From CBFIGX01 sp965662265 (GTDB lineage Bacteria; Bacteroidota; Bacteroidia; Flavobacteriales; UBA7430): a DNA stretch of 64,000 nt. The stretch covers positions 97,554 to 161,553 of the forward strand of contig CBFIGX010000006.1 of NCBI GenBank assembly GCA_965662265.1, in the 5' to 3' direction. Shown in pieces: positions 44,401-58,000 of the stretch. Numbering within the stretch: the first letter of the stretch is position 1; every line of letters starts with the position of its first letter. The translations under genes and the position numbers were made by a program. A model generated the notes under the pieces. It saw only the letters and a list, made by a program, of their open reading frames with translations. It ran no database searches and was not told where the DNA came from.

Positions 44401-47400
44401 CCTCAAGGAGATCTAGAAACGGATGTCAATACAGAAGATAATTCATGTTACCCTATCGTATTAGGCTGTATTGATCCAACTGCATATAACTATAATTCGC
44501 CTTCTGGTAATTTACAAGAAGATGCAAATACAGATGATGGTTCATGTTATCCAATAATCGAAGGCTGTACTGATGTGTCAGCTTTTAACTATAACGAACC
44601 TCAAGGAAATCTTCAGATTGACGTGAATACAGATGATGGTTCATGTTATCCAATAATAGAAGGCTGTACTGATGTTACAGCTTTTAACTATATCGAAGCT
44701 CAAGGAGATCTTCAGATTGACGTGAATACAGATGACGGTTCTTGTTATCCAATAATAGAAGGATGTATGGATGAGACTGCATTTAACTATGACCAGCCTC
44801 AAGGGGATTTTATAACTGATGTGAACACAGATGATGGCTCTTGCTATCCAGTAATAGAAGGTTGTACCGACCCAATTGCAGAGAATTTTAATGATTATGA
44901 TTTAGATGGCGTCGCAAATGAGCTTACTGGAGATGTATTTGTTGATGTTAACACTGAAAACGGTTCATGTATAGCTGTGGTTTTTGGATGTAATATTCCT
45001 CAGGCATGTAATTACCAGGCTAATGTTGTGAATGATTTTTCGATATGTGTAATTCCACCAGCTTTTTATGGATGTGAGGAAATTAGTGTTGATGACCAAA
45101 GTGTTATTGAATATGCTTTTGTTTGTCTTAGTGATGTAGATCAAGATGGTATTTGTGATGAGTTGGAAATAGTTGGTTGTATCAGTGATGAATCTGCTTG
45201 TAATTTTAATCCTGATGCTACAGAAATTGTTGATTGTATTTATGCAGACCTGTATTACGATTGTGACGGGGGATGTATTAATGATATTGATGCCGATGGT
45301 ATCTGTGATGAACTAGAAGTTGTAGGTTGTCTAGATGAAACGGCTTGTAATTACGTTTCTAATGCCTCAGAATTAGAGGATTGTATTTATCCAGAACAAT
45401 ATCTTGATTGTAGCGGAGAATGTATTTCAGATGATGATGGAGATGGGGTATGTTTAGAAAATGAAATTTTTGGTTGTAATGATTCAGATGCTGAGAACTA
45501 CATTGTCCTAGCTACAGAAAATAATGGTTCTTGTGTGTATCGTGGATGTATCGATGAATTAGCAAATAATTATAATCCATTAGCGACCATCGAAGATGAG
45601 TGTCGTTATGATGGGTGTATAGATGTAAATGCTTGTAATTTTAATTCAATCGCAACAGATGACGATGGTTCTTGTGAATACCCAGAAACTGGATACAACT
45701 GTAATAATGAGTGTCTTTCAGATTCAGACTCGGACGGAGTTTGTGATGAATTAGAAATATTTGGCTGTCAAGATGAAAATGCTTGTAATTATAATGAACT
45801 AGCTACTGAATCGACCAATAACTGCCTTTATGCTTCACAAGAAATTGACTGCGAGGGGGTTTGCCTCAATGGAGATGACGACGGAGATGGTGTTTGTAAT
45901 GAGTCTGAGATTCCAGGATGTATCGATTCGTCTGCGTGTAATTACAACCCATTAGCTACAGACGCATCTGTATGTATTTATAATGTTGCTTATTTTGATT
46001 GTAACAATAACTGTATAAACGATCAAGATTTAGACGGTATATGTGATGAATTAGAAATAGAAGGATGTACTAATCCTCAAGCTCTTAATTTTAATGAATT
46101 TGCTACTGAATCAAATGAAACTTTATGTAACTTTCTTGAAGGATGTACAGATGATGGCGCTTTTAACTATAATATATTAGCAGTAGATGATGATGGGAGT
46201 TGTATTTCTTTTGTTTTTGGATGTACAAATGCTGTTTATGCTGAATACAATCCTTATGCAACAACTGATGATGGATCTTGTTTCAATGTAGCAGTTCCAG
46301 GTTGTACAGACCCATCGGCAAATAATTTTAGTGATATTGCTAATGTCGAAAATTATTCATGTACATACGATATCGTTCAAGGCTGTACAAACTCTTTGTA
46401 CATAGAATACAATTCTAATGCTGTTCAAAATGATGGATCATGTTCTGAATTAATTGTATACGGTTGTACTGATGATAACTTTATAGAATACGACTCTTCA
46501 GCAAATATAGAAGACGGTTCGTGTATGAGCTTTCCTTATCCAGGATGTATGGATGAGAGTTATACAGAGTACGATTCTTTATTTAATGTGAGTATGCCAG
46601 AAAATTGTATAACACTTCACATTCCTGGCTGTAATAACTCTGATGCTTATAATTTTCTTGCAAATGCAACATTTGATGACGGGTCTTGTGTGGTATTAGG
46701 TTGTATCGATGAAAACTATGCTGAATACTACAATCAAGGCTTTATCGCTAACATCAGTGATAATTCTTGTTCTCAAATAGCTGAATTTGGTTGTACTAAT
46801 ATCTATTCAACTAATTATAATTCTGAGGCAAATGTAAATGATAACAGTTGTGAGTTTGAAGATGGAGTTTATATAGATTTTAATTATGAGGTTACAGATG
46901 AGTCCAGTCCGATTCTTATTCCATACCAACCTGGAAATGCATCAGCATCAGTAAATTACACGGGAGAGTTTACAAGTCAAGAAGAGATCCCTGAAGGATC
47001 TACTATTGGTGTTTTCTATTACGACGGAAATGGTGTGTTAAAATGTGGAGGAGCCACATCTTGGAATCATGGGGTAGGAAATGGATTATCTGCATTTATT
47101 GATGATTCTTATACTTCGGTAAAAGATGGTTTCAGTATAGATGAGTCATACAATTGGAGACTCCAAACACCTAATGGTATGTTGTACAGTGTTGCGATTA
47201 TGACTCATCCTCAATCTGCTGGAGGAAATGCTTTTACATTTGAACCAACTCAGGTTAACCAAATATTCACTCAATTTATGTACCAAGCTGAGATCATTGG
47301 TTGTATGGATCCCTCTTTTGTTGATTATAACCCGAATGCAAATACATCTGCGCCATGTCTTGTTCCTTTAAACGAGGGATGTACAGATGAAAATGCTTAT

Positions 47401-50400
47401 AACTATGATGAAGATGCAACACTAGATGATGGCTCCTGTATTCCTGAAATTGAAGGTTGTTACGACGATCCATTGGCATTTAATTATATCACACCAACTG
47501 GTAATCAATATATAGATGTGAATACCGATAACGGTTCTTGTATCCCATACATATATGGTTGTATGAGTGATCCAACTGCTTATAATTATATTTCTCCAAT
47601 AGGGAATCCTCTAATAGATATAAATACAGAAGATGGTAGTTGTTATGCTAAAGTTTTCGGATGTAATGATTATAATGCCTACAACTTTAATGATACAGAC
47701 GGTGATGGTGAAACCAATTTGTTAACAGGAATTAATGGGATAGATGTAAATACAGATGACGGATCTTGTGTTTCAAAGATTTTTGGTTGTATGGATCCAT
47801 CTGCATTCAATTATAATGATTATGATTACGATGGTAATTCTAATGTGTTTAATACATTAAATCCAGAGGTAAATGTAAATACTGAGAGCGGCATTTGTTA
47901 TCCTATTATTGAAGGATGTTCGATTGATGAAGATGCCTTAAATTATCAAGCTCCAGTAGGAAATCCATTTATAGATGTAAATACGCAAACAGAGTGTATA
48001 CAGAAGGTGTTTGGTTGTACAAATCCTTTAGCAAAAAATTATAGCATAGATGCTAATATTAATGATGGTTCTTGTTTCCCATTTATATATGGTTGTACTG
48101 ATGTGACTGCTTTCAACTATGAAGAGCCATTAGGTAATAACCAAACTGATGTTAATACAGATGATGGTTCTTGTTTCCCTATTATTGAAGGTTGTATGAA
48201 TCCTGAAGCATTTAATTACAATGATTACGATTATGACAATACTCCAAATGCTTTTACCAATGATTTATTTTCTGATATAAATACAGAAAATGGTACATGC
48301 TTCCCTGTAATTGAGGGTTGCCTGGTCCCAGATGCAGTAAATTATATTCAGCCAACAGGCGATGTATATGTTGATATAAACACTGATGACGGTTCTTGTT
48401 ATTACCATCCGGGATGTATGGATGATTCTTACGCTGAATACTGGAACTACCAAATTAATAATGGCGTATATCCAGATTATAATGTTCAAAGCGACTGTAT
48501 AAATCCAGCTATATTTTATTGTTCCTTGCCGAACTACTTAGAGTATTTTGCTACTAATGACTATCTTGATGGTACTTGGGCTAACGCTAACGGAGGAAAT
48601 GTTCCAACTGAAGAAGAGTGTGTTACACCAATGGTAGCCTATTGTAATGACCCCACAAAAGTTGGTTATTACCTCACAAATGACCTTGCAGATGGTTCAG
48701 TGGAAGACAATGGAGGTAACTTAATATTTAATTTATTTGAATGTGGAGACCAAGCAATGTTCTATTGTAACGATTCAACTTACACAGAGTACTATGTTGG
48801 GTCAAATACCAATCAGGGAATAGTAGGTGATTTATCAGGATATAATATTATAGATAATAGTTTGTGTGCAACTCCAGCAGATTTTTATTGTGATAACAGT
48901 GCCTATCAAGGTTATTATACAAGTATAGATGGGCTTCATGATATAGAAAATGGAATTAGTACTGGAAATATTGTTGATGACAACAGCTGTGGAGACATCA
49001 TCAATTATTACTGTAATGATCCTATGTATAATGGTTATTATCTTACAAATAATGTTGAGGATGGTCAGTTAGTAGGTAATGTTATACACAACCTACAAGA
49101 ATGTGGTGATGAAGCACTGTTTTATTGTGATGATAATTCTTTTATTGGATATTATAGTACAGATAGTATAACTGGATCTATAGCTACTGGAACAATTATT
49201 AATAATAGTTTAGAGTATTGTATAGAAGAAGTGATTCCTTATTGTTCTGATACACTTAACTTTGCTTTTTACACCGATTCGACTTTAGAGACAATTACTA
49301 ATGGAAATTTAATTGACAATGAAGGTATTTGTACCGAAGCCATCGTATTTGGATGTACCGATGATACCATGTTTAATTACAATCCTCAAGCCAATATCAA
49401 TAGGACGTCTTTGTCTAATCAATCAAGTCCCTGTATTCCTTTTAGATATGGTTGTACTATAACTGAAGCTTTCAACTTTGACCCTTCTGCAAACACATAC
49501 GATGGCTCTTGTATCGATATTGTGTTAGGTTGTACCGACCCTACTAAGTACAATTACAATAATTTTCTAACCTACGATTATGTTAACGTAGAGCAAAACG
49601 TTAATACAGACGATGGCTCTTGTGTGCCATTTGTTTATGGCTGTGATGATGAAACAGCTTGTAATTATAATAGTGAAGTAAATACCTCAGATTTCAGCTG
49701 TATTTATGCATTAGAAAATCTTGATTGTGATGGAGATTGTAATAACGATGATGATCAAGATGGTATTTGTGATGAAGACGAAATCTTAGGTTGTAATAAT
49801 CCAACAGCATTTAACTACAACCCACAGGCCACAGATGACGATGGTACCTGTATTGCTGTAATTTCTGGTTGTACTGATATTAGCGCATATAATTATGACC
49901 AATTAGCCAATACCGATGATGGTTCTTGTGTGCCTTATATTTTTGGTTGTACAGATAGTACAGCCTTTAACTATAATGAACTAGCTAATATTAATGACTT
50001 TAGTTGTATACCTGTAATTTATGGTTGTACATTCCCAGGTGCATTCAACTACAATGAAATTGCCAATACATATGATAGTACCTGTGTTGCTATTATATAT
50101 GGTTGTACAAATAATTTGTCGGTGAACTACGATTTATCTGCAAATACCGATGATGGTTCTTGTATAGCACCGATAGAAGGATGTACCGATGAGACGGCAC
50201 TTAATTTTAATTCTGCAGCAACACTAGAAGATGGCTCTTGTATAGAAACTATACCAGGATGTATGGATGAAACATCATTAAATTATAATCCAGAGGCCAA
50301 TTTTGATAATAGTACATGTGTGCCTGTTATCCTCGGATGTATGCAACAAGGATCACTTAATTATGATCCTAATGCAAACGTTCCTAGTGGAGAGTGTATT

Positions 50401-51951
50401 GCTATTATAGGAGGATGTACTGATGAATTGTATTTAGAGTATAATCCTAATGCCAATTCTGATAATGGAACTTGTAATAATATCATCGAATATGGTTGTA
50501 TAAATCCTCTTGCAGACAACTGGAATCCAAACGCAAATATTTCTGATGGATCATGTATAATTACTGTTGAAGGTTGTACCGATGAAGAGGCAATAAACTA
50601 CAACCAATTTGCAACTTTAGATGATGGAAGTTGTATAGATATGGTACTCGGATGTATCAATCCAAATGCATTTAACTACAATCCAAATGCAACTGTTTCT
50701 GACGGATCTTGTGTCCCTGTTGTATTTGGCTGTACAAATCCGAATGCTATTAATTATAATCCAGACGCTACTACAGATAATGGAATTTGTGTTGAAGCAG
50801 TCTTTGGGTGCATGAATGATTTGGCATTAAATTACGATCCTAATGCAACTGTCTCAGACGGATCTTGTATCCCAGAAATTAATGGTTGTATGGATGAATC
50901 ATCATTAAATTATAATGAGTTTGCAACTGTTTCGGATGGATCATGTATTCAAATTGTATTTGGTTGTATGAACAGTCTTGCCTTTAATTATAATCCTGAT
51001 GCTACAGTTTCTAATGATTCATGTATCCCATATGTTTATGGTTGTACAAATCCTGATGCTGTAAATTATAATTCTGAAGCGAATACAGATAATGGTCAAT
51101 GTGTACCTACCGTGATAGGCTGTATGAATCCAAACGCAAATAACTATGATCCTAATGCAACTGTTCCAAGCGGTAACTGTCAAGTTACAATAGAAGGTTG
51201 TACAGACCCATCAGCAATAAACTATAATGAATTTGCAAACTTGGACAACGGATCTTGTGTAGCATTAATTGCTGGTTGTACAAACCCAGCTTCGACTAAT
51301 TTTAATCCTGAAGCGAATATAGATGATGGATCATGTATTATTATTATATACGGTTGTACCAACGACAATTATCTCGAGTATGATTCTAATGCCAATACAG
51401 ACGACGGTTCTTGTGAAACGGAAATAATATTAGGTTGTACAGATGATTTACCGTGGATATGTAACTTCAATCCTGATGCGAATCAAAATGATGGCTCTTG
51501 TCTATTTGTTGGATCACCAGGTTGTGATGGTTCTCAATCTCCGTTAGCACCATCTCTAAGATCTATTACATCAGTATGTATAGATACTCTAGCTTCGAAT
51601 TATTTCTTTAGTTTAGATCCTAATCATCCAGATTGGGGACTTTCTCCATTAAATCCTGATTCACCGTCATACTCTGAAGCCTTTGCATCTAATTATATTG
51701 TAGATAATTTTGTATGTACCTACAACTATGGATGTACAGATCCTAATGCGTTCAATTATGATCCTTCAGCAGTTGTGAATCAAGTTTCTTCTGAAGATAT
51801 TTCTGATCCTTGTATTGCCTACATTGTGGGTTGTATGGATCCGAGTTTTTTAGAGTACAATCAAGAGAATAACACCTCTAATCCTGCTCTTTGTTTAACT
51901 CCAATTGTTTATGGCTGTACAGATGTAAATGCGTTTAACTTTAACTCTAGT
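41485..51951 (+). CDS. Giant cysteine-repeat surface protein, N-terminal part (continues past an assembly gap)
   Basis: This is 3,489 codons of the first part of a gene that continues at 52053. Residues 1-26 are a signal peptide (SLAQIGKAQC). Three domains with NTGSNMTVMLTS and WGDD-type motifs follow (about 41575-41930, 41935-42300 and 42400-42750). From 42310 on the protein is built of about 90 units of the form GCxDxxAxNYNxxAxxDDGSC, each normally with two Cys. A separate domain lies at 46867-47300 and seven (F/Y)YC-type variant units at 48517-49335. The composition is very rich in Asp, Asn and Gly and almost without Lys or Arg. A T9SS-secreted adhesin or surface-layer protein is the likely role, inferred from architecture only. 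Confidence 0.88.
43018..43200 (+). repeat. Recent duplication of a two-unit block (144-base period)
   Basis: The 35-base stretch starting gaattagccacgatagatga at 43018 recurs exactly at 43162, a spacing of 144 bases or two 24-residue units. The neighbouring GTACTGCAGAGTGGGC is repeated too. This points to a recent duplication. Confidence 0.8.
44560..44755 (+). repeat. Near-identical 99-base tandem units
   Basis: CTTCAGATTGACGTGAATAC occurs at 44611 and again at 44710, a 99-base (33-residue) period, with the surrounding unit over 90 percent identical by eye. A third, older copy follows at 44760. Confidence 0.75.
46867..47300 (+). other. Internal WGDD/VGVFY-type domain of the giant protein
   Basis: A 140-residue non-repeat domain: GVYIDFNYEVTDESSPILIP, then STIGVFYYDGNGVLKCGGA, SWNHGVGNG and ESYNWRLQ. 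It aligns by eye with the single domain of the small secreted protein at 40905-41450 (GVFYTNQSGDFKCAGS). Confidence 0.75.
47301..51951 (+). repeat. Cysteine-repeat array, second block
   Basis: About 41 standard units plus seven (F/Y)YC variants (48517-49335). Long-loop units with NDYDxDxxxN occur near 47680-48290. The stretch 49549-51558 has no Lys or Arg codon. It ends at the first assembly gap. Confidence 0.9.
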
Positions 51952-52050
51952 NNNNNNNNNNNNNNNNNNNNNNNNNNNNNNNNNNNNNNNNNNNNNNNNN
52001 NNNNNNNNNNNNNNNNNNNNNNNNNNNNNNNNNNNNNNNNNNNNNNNNNN
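51952..52050. other. Assembly gap 1 (99 N) inside the giant gene
   Basis: The unit before the gap ends after NAFNFNSS and the frame resumes as EGCTAPLADNY two bases after it. With 99 N the two parts are out of frame, which only shows that the gap length is arbitrary. A true length of 1 modulo 3 would join them. At minimum the DDGSC end of one unit is missing. Confidence 0.9.
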
Positions 52051-52052
52051 CG

Positions 52053-55000
52053 GGTGCTGAAGGTTGTACAGCACCACTAGCTGATAATTATTTAGAAAAT
52101 GCTATTATTGATGATGGATCATGTATAGGTTGTACAAATCCTTCAGCCTCTAATTATGAAGCCTGGGCGGGTGTAGATACCGAGCCAACCAGTTGTATTA
52201 TACTAGGCTGTACTGATGAAACTGCTGAAAACTATAATGAAGAGGCCAACACCAATGATGGTTCTTGTATTGAATCTATAGTATATGGCTGTATAGATCC
52301 TGAAGCCTTAAACTATAATTCAGAAGCTAACTTGAATCAAGTTTCTGCTGATGATACATCCGATCCTTGTATTCCTGAAATTTTGGGATGTCAAAATGAT
52401 ACTTACGTAGAGTATTATAACTACGAATTTTCAGAAGCCCTATCTTATATTTTAAGTTCTCCAGAAAACCCTGCCAATTCAGGTTTAGAGTCCGATTATT
52501 GTTTAACAGAAATTGTTTACGGATGTACGGATCAAGCATATGTTCAGTATGATCCAATGTCTAATACCTTTGACGCTAACCTATGTATAGACATCATAGT
52601 AATTGGTTGCGATGATCCTTCTTATGTTGAATATGATGAGAACGTAAACGTTCCAAGTAATGATTATTGTTTTACATTAATAGTTGAAGGTTGTACAGAT
52701 AATACTTATTTAGAATATAATTCTTTTGCAACTATTGATAATGGGTCTTGTGCAACATTGATAGTTGAAGGGTGTACAGATGATGTCGCAATTAACTTCG
52801 ATGATTTAGCAAATATAGATGACGGCTCATGTATCGATCCGATTGAAGGTTGTACTGATTTTGCAGCGTTTAATTATAATTCTCTTGCAAATACAGATGA
52901 CGGTTCTTGTGTACCATATATCAATGGGTGTACTGATTCAACTTATATAGAATATTGGTCGTATAACCCTATTATAAATGAGATTACAGCATTAGCACAG
53001 CCAGCAAATGTAGACGATTCATCTTGTGCCACTTTAATTGTTAGTGGTTGTTCAAATGACTTGTATATAGAGTACAACTCTGATGTAAACGTAAATGATG
53101 GTTCTTGTCAAAATTTAATTGTAGAAGGATGTACCGATATACTGTACCTCGAGTATAACGAAAATGCAAACTTAGATGATGGTTCGTGTAATATCCTTGG
53201 AATTCTTGGTTGTACTGATGACAACTATTTAGAATATTATGGGTATTCGGATACCATTATAAATATTGTAGATTTAATATCGTCTGATCCTGCAAATATT
53301 GATGATGGGTCTTGTTCTAATTTAGTTATTACTGGGTGTGCCAATTCGTTAGCCGATAATTACGACGCAAATGTCAATGTTAGCGTTGTTACTCAATGTG
53401 TAGGTGCTGTAGGCTGTACAAATAGTAACTATTTAGAATATAATGAACAAGTTTTGGTTGATGACGGTTCCTGTAATGTGTTAATAGTTGAGGGCTGTAC
53501 TGATGTCAACTCTTTTAATTATGAAGTATCAGCAAATACAAATGATGGATCCTGTTACCCAGTAATCTATGGTTGTACCGATGAAACTGCATTTAATTAT
53601 AGTAATATTGGAGATGTAATGATTGATGCTAATACTGAAGATGGTTCATGCTATCCTGTTATTGAAGGTTGTCTAGACGTTTCCGCGTACAATTATAATG
53701 ACTACGATTTTGACTTTGAACCAAACGCACTAACAAATAATATTTTTGTAGACATTAATACAAATAATCAAACACTATGCATTCCTGTTCGAGAAGGTTG
53801 TACCGATCCAACAGCTTTCAATTACAACGATTACGATAATGATGGTTATGCAAATCCATTTGTAAATATTCCTTCTGTTGATATAAATACAGATAATGGT
53901 TCTTGTGTAGATAGAATTTTCGGGTGTACAGATAACGGTCTCAATATTAATGGTGCCGGACTAATTGATGACATCGATGGTGATGGTTTAGCGTCATTTA
54001 ACTATGATTCACTTGCGAACACTGATAACGATTCTTGTTATCCTGTTATTGAAGGTTGCATTGATGAAACAGCATTTAATTATACAGAACCTGTTGATGA
54101 TATTCAGATTGATGTAAATACTCAAGATGATTCATGTTACCCTGTTATAGAAGGTTGTATGGATGCTTTCGCTGATAATTATATAGCACCAATAAATGAC
54201 GTACAAGTAGACATCAATACTCATGTTTCTGAAGACTGTGAGTTTGTTGGATGTACTAATGTGACCGCAATAAATTATAGTTTAACAAATACTCTTTTAG
54301 GTTCTTTTGCTCCGAATGTAGATGATGGTTCTTGTGTAATTCCTGGATGTATTTTCCCGCAATATCCTAATTATAATCCCGAAGCTACTATTGACGATTT
54401 GTCTTGCGACATCAACTCTGAGGAAATCCATGGATGTACAGATTCGGGTTACCTGGAGTTTTGGAATTATGATTCAGAATTCAATACATTAATTGATACT
54501 CTCTACCCTATTGCTACAGTTGATAATGGATCTTGTGCCATACCAATTCAAATTGGCTGTTTAGATGAAACAATGTTTAACTATACACCAGAGGCCAACA
54601 TCAATAATCAGGAACTCTGTATAGAATATGTTTATGGTTGTATTGATGTAAATTATCAAGAGTATAATAGTATAGCTAACACCGATGATGGTTCATGTTC
54701 TGAGCTTGCCATATTAGGGTGTATTGATATAGAAGCTGCCAATTATAATGAACTTGCTAATACAGATGATGGTTCATGTTTTTATACACTTCTTGGTTGT
54801 ACAAACCCATCTTATGTAGAATATAATTCGGAGGCAAATACCGATGATGGTTCATGTGATGTATTAGCTGTATTCGGATGTACTGATAATACATATCTCG
54901 AATACTGGTCTTATACTTTGTCAGATAATGGCATGTATATTTTGGATGGTCAAGCGAATTCGTTAGTTAACATCGATGATAATTCTTGTTCTACAGAACT

Positions 55001-58000
55001 TATTTATGGATGTACTTATCAAGATTTTATTGAGTTTAATGAAGAGGTTAATGTTCTCGATAACAACTATTGCTTAACTTTTGTTGTGAGTGGATGCACA
55101 GATGCTCAAGCGGATAATCATAATCAAGATGCAAATACTGATGATGGCTCTTGTTATTATCTTGGGTGTATGGACCCATTAGCATTTAATTACAGTTCAT
55201 CAGCTACTATAGATGACGGTTCTTGTGAACCAATAGTTTTCGGATGTATACTAACAGACTTCTTAAACTACAATCCAATAGCTAACACAGATGATGGTTC
55301 ATGTAGTATGGAAAATTCAGATATTAATGGATGTACTGATGATGCATATTTTGAATACAATCAATACGCTACCATTGATGACGGTTCGTCTTGTGTTACA
55401 TTAATTATTGTGGGTTGTACAGATGATACAATGTATAATTACAACCAAGAAGCTAATTTAGACAACGGTTTATGTGAACCAATTGTAGAAGGTTGTACAA
55501 ATTCACTTTATGCTGAATATAACAATAACGCAAATACCGATGATGGTTCGTGTATAAATGTTGCTATAGAAGGCTGTATGGATGATTTGGCAATTAATTA
55601 TAACCAAACGGCTAATGTTGATGATGGTTCTTGTATAGCTGCAGTTGAAGGCTGTTTAGATGATGGTTATTTTGAATATAATGAAAATGCCAATGTCGAT
55701 AATGGGTCTTGCCTTACATTAATTTTAGAGGGATGTACTGACGATTCATATGTAGAGTATTTCGACTATGTAGAAAATACCAATGGAATATTTGTCATAA
55801 TCGGAAATTTAAATGCTGAAGTAAACTTCGATGATGGCTCTTGTGAAAATCTTATTACAGAGGGCTGTGTATATGATAGTTTCTTAGAATATGATTCTTT
55901 AGCAAATGTGAGTGATGCATCACTTTGTATAGAGCTTGTAGTTAATGGCTGTACTGACTCAGAAAACCCATATTACAACCCAAATGCAAATGTAGATGAT
56001 GGTTCTTGTTTTCAATTTATATACGGTTGCACCGATTCATCTTATCTAGAGTACAATGAAAATGTAACAGTTGTTGATTTAGATTCTTGTATTACACCAA
56101 TTATTGAAGGGTGTAGTAACAATCAATATCTTGAATATTGGAACTATTCACTTTCCCCATCTGGTTTATTTATCATTGAAACAGCCATCAATGATGGCGC
56201 AAACGTTGAAACAGGATGTTTAACCTTGTTAATTGACGCATGTCAATACGAAGGATTTACAGATTACAATCCAAATGCGAATGTCTATAACATAGAAAAT
56301 TGTACTGAATTAGTGCTATCGGGTTGTACAGATGAAACAGCTGTTAATTATAACGAAGATGCAAATGTAGATGATGGTTCATGTGTGAGTAATGTACCTG
56401 GATGTATGGATTTTGCTTATGTAGAATTCAATCTATTAGCCACAAGTGATAATGGCTCCTGTCAGACATTAAAGATATATGGTTGTACGAATCCTGTTAT
56501 GTATAACTATAACGAAAATGCAAATACAGAAGATAACTCATGTATTCCTATAACTGAGGGATGCATAGATGTAGAAGCGTTTAATTATAATCCAATAGCA
56601 AATATAGATAATGGAAGTTGTGAAGAGGTTGTGTTTGGATGTGTTGATAATGGTTTTGATCTTAATGGAGCAAATACTATCTACGATCCAAATGAAGATA
56701 TGCTTCCAGCAATAAACTATAACCCTCTTGCAAATACAAATGATGATTCATGTATTGATGCTGTGTTGGGTTGTATGGATTCTACAGCATTTAATTATGA
56801 TTCATTGGCAAATACAGAAAATGATTCTTGTATTGAAGTGGTCTATGGTTGTGTTGATGCTAGTGCCTTTAATTATGATGCATCAGCAAATACCGATGAC
56901 GAGTCTTGTTATCCAGTAATTGTTGGTTGTATGGATTCTACAGCATTTAACTATAATGATTATGATAATGATTTTGTCGGTAATGCAATAACAGGAAACC
57001 CACAAACAGATGTAAATACTGACAACGGTGTATGTATTCCAAAGCAATTTGGTTGTACAGATCCTGTTGCTGAAAACTTTATTCAATCGGCAAATGTAGA
57101 TAATGAGTCATGTGTATATGAAGGATGTTTAGACCCAGCATCTGCAAACTATAACGAAATTGCAACAATACCAGGATTCTGCGTTTACAATGGTTGTACA
57201 GATTCTGAAGCTATAAACTTTAGCCCAAATGCAACCAATGATGATGGGTCATGTGTCTCGGCTGTTTATGGCTGTAATAATGACTTCTATGTAGAATTCG
57301 ATTCTTTAGTAAATATAAATGACGGCTCTTGTTTAACGCCCGCTGTTTATGGTTGTATGAACATATTTGCTATGAACTATAACCCAAATGCAAACATCAA
57401 CCAGTTGTCTTATTATGATAATGTAACTAATCCTTGTGATGCATACATATATGGATGTACCGACAGTGTTGCGTTTAATTATTCATCTATAGCCAACACT
57501 GATGATGGTTCTTGTGTAGATGTCGTTTCTGGATGTATGAATCCTTTATCATTCAATTATGAGCCACTAGCAAATTTGAACGATAATTCATGTGTAGCAT
57601 ATATCTGGGGTTGTACAGATAGTACTGCTATAAACTTCTATCCATTAGCTAATAGTGATGATGGTGGTTGTATAGTTGCAGTCTTTGGTTGTATGAATCC
57701 ACTTGCAGCCAATTATAATCAATTGGCAAATCAACCTAATGGTAATTGTACGCCTGTAGTATATGGTTGTATGGATGAGCTAGCAATTAATTATAATATA
57801 AACGCAACAAATGAATTTGAGCCTTCTAATTGTGTTCAAACAATAGTAGGGTGTACCAACCCATTTGCTGTGAACTTTAATTCAAGTGCAAATTCAGATG
57901 ATGGCTCTTGTCAGTTTGGTGTTTTAGGTTGTACAGATCCATTGGCATTTAATTACTTAGAAGAAGCTACTATAGATGACGGTAGTTGCGAGGATGTCGT

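Larger units (their letters stand above)
42310..46866 (+). repeat. Cysteine-repeat array, first block
   Basis: About 45 units between the N-terminal domains and the internal domain; one unit precedes the third N-terminal domain (42400-42750). Subtypes include WADNF units near the start (42910-43270), units with PxGDxxxDVNT loops near 44360-44860, and units with AC plus a Ca-binding linker near 42760, 45000-45500 and 45620-46070. Confidence 0.9.

Noticed and set aside
44195..48489. Several minus-strand open frames inside the giant gene
   Set aside because: They are short, rich in His and Tyr or Ile and Cys, and follow from reading the DDGSC-type repeats on the other strand. None has a promoter or family resemblance.
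52332..52557. A new gene starting at 52332, or a minus-strand gene at 52327-52557
   Set aside because: The same frame is open from the end of the gap at 52053 and already encodes repeat units, so 52332 is an internal Met. The minus frame is a shadow of the biased repeat composition.
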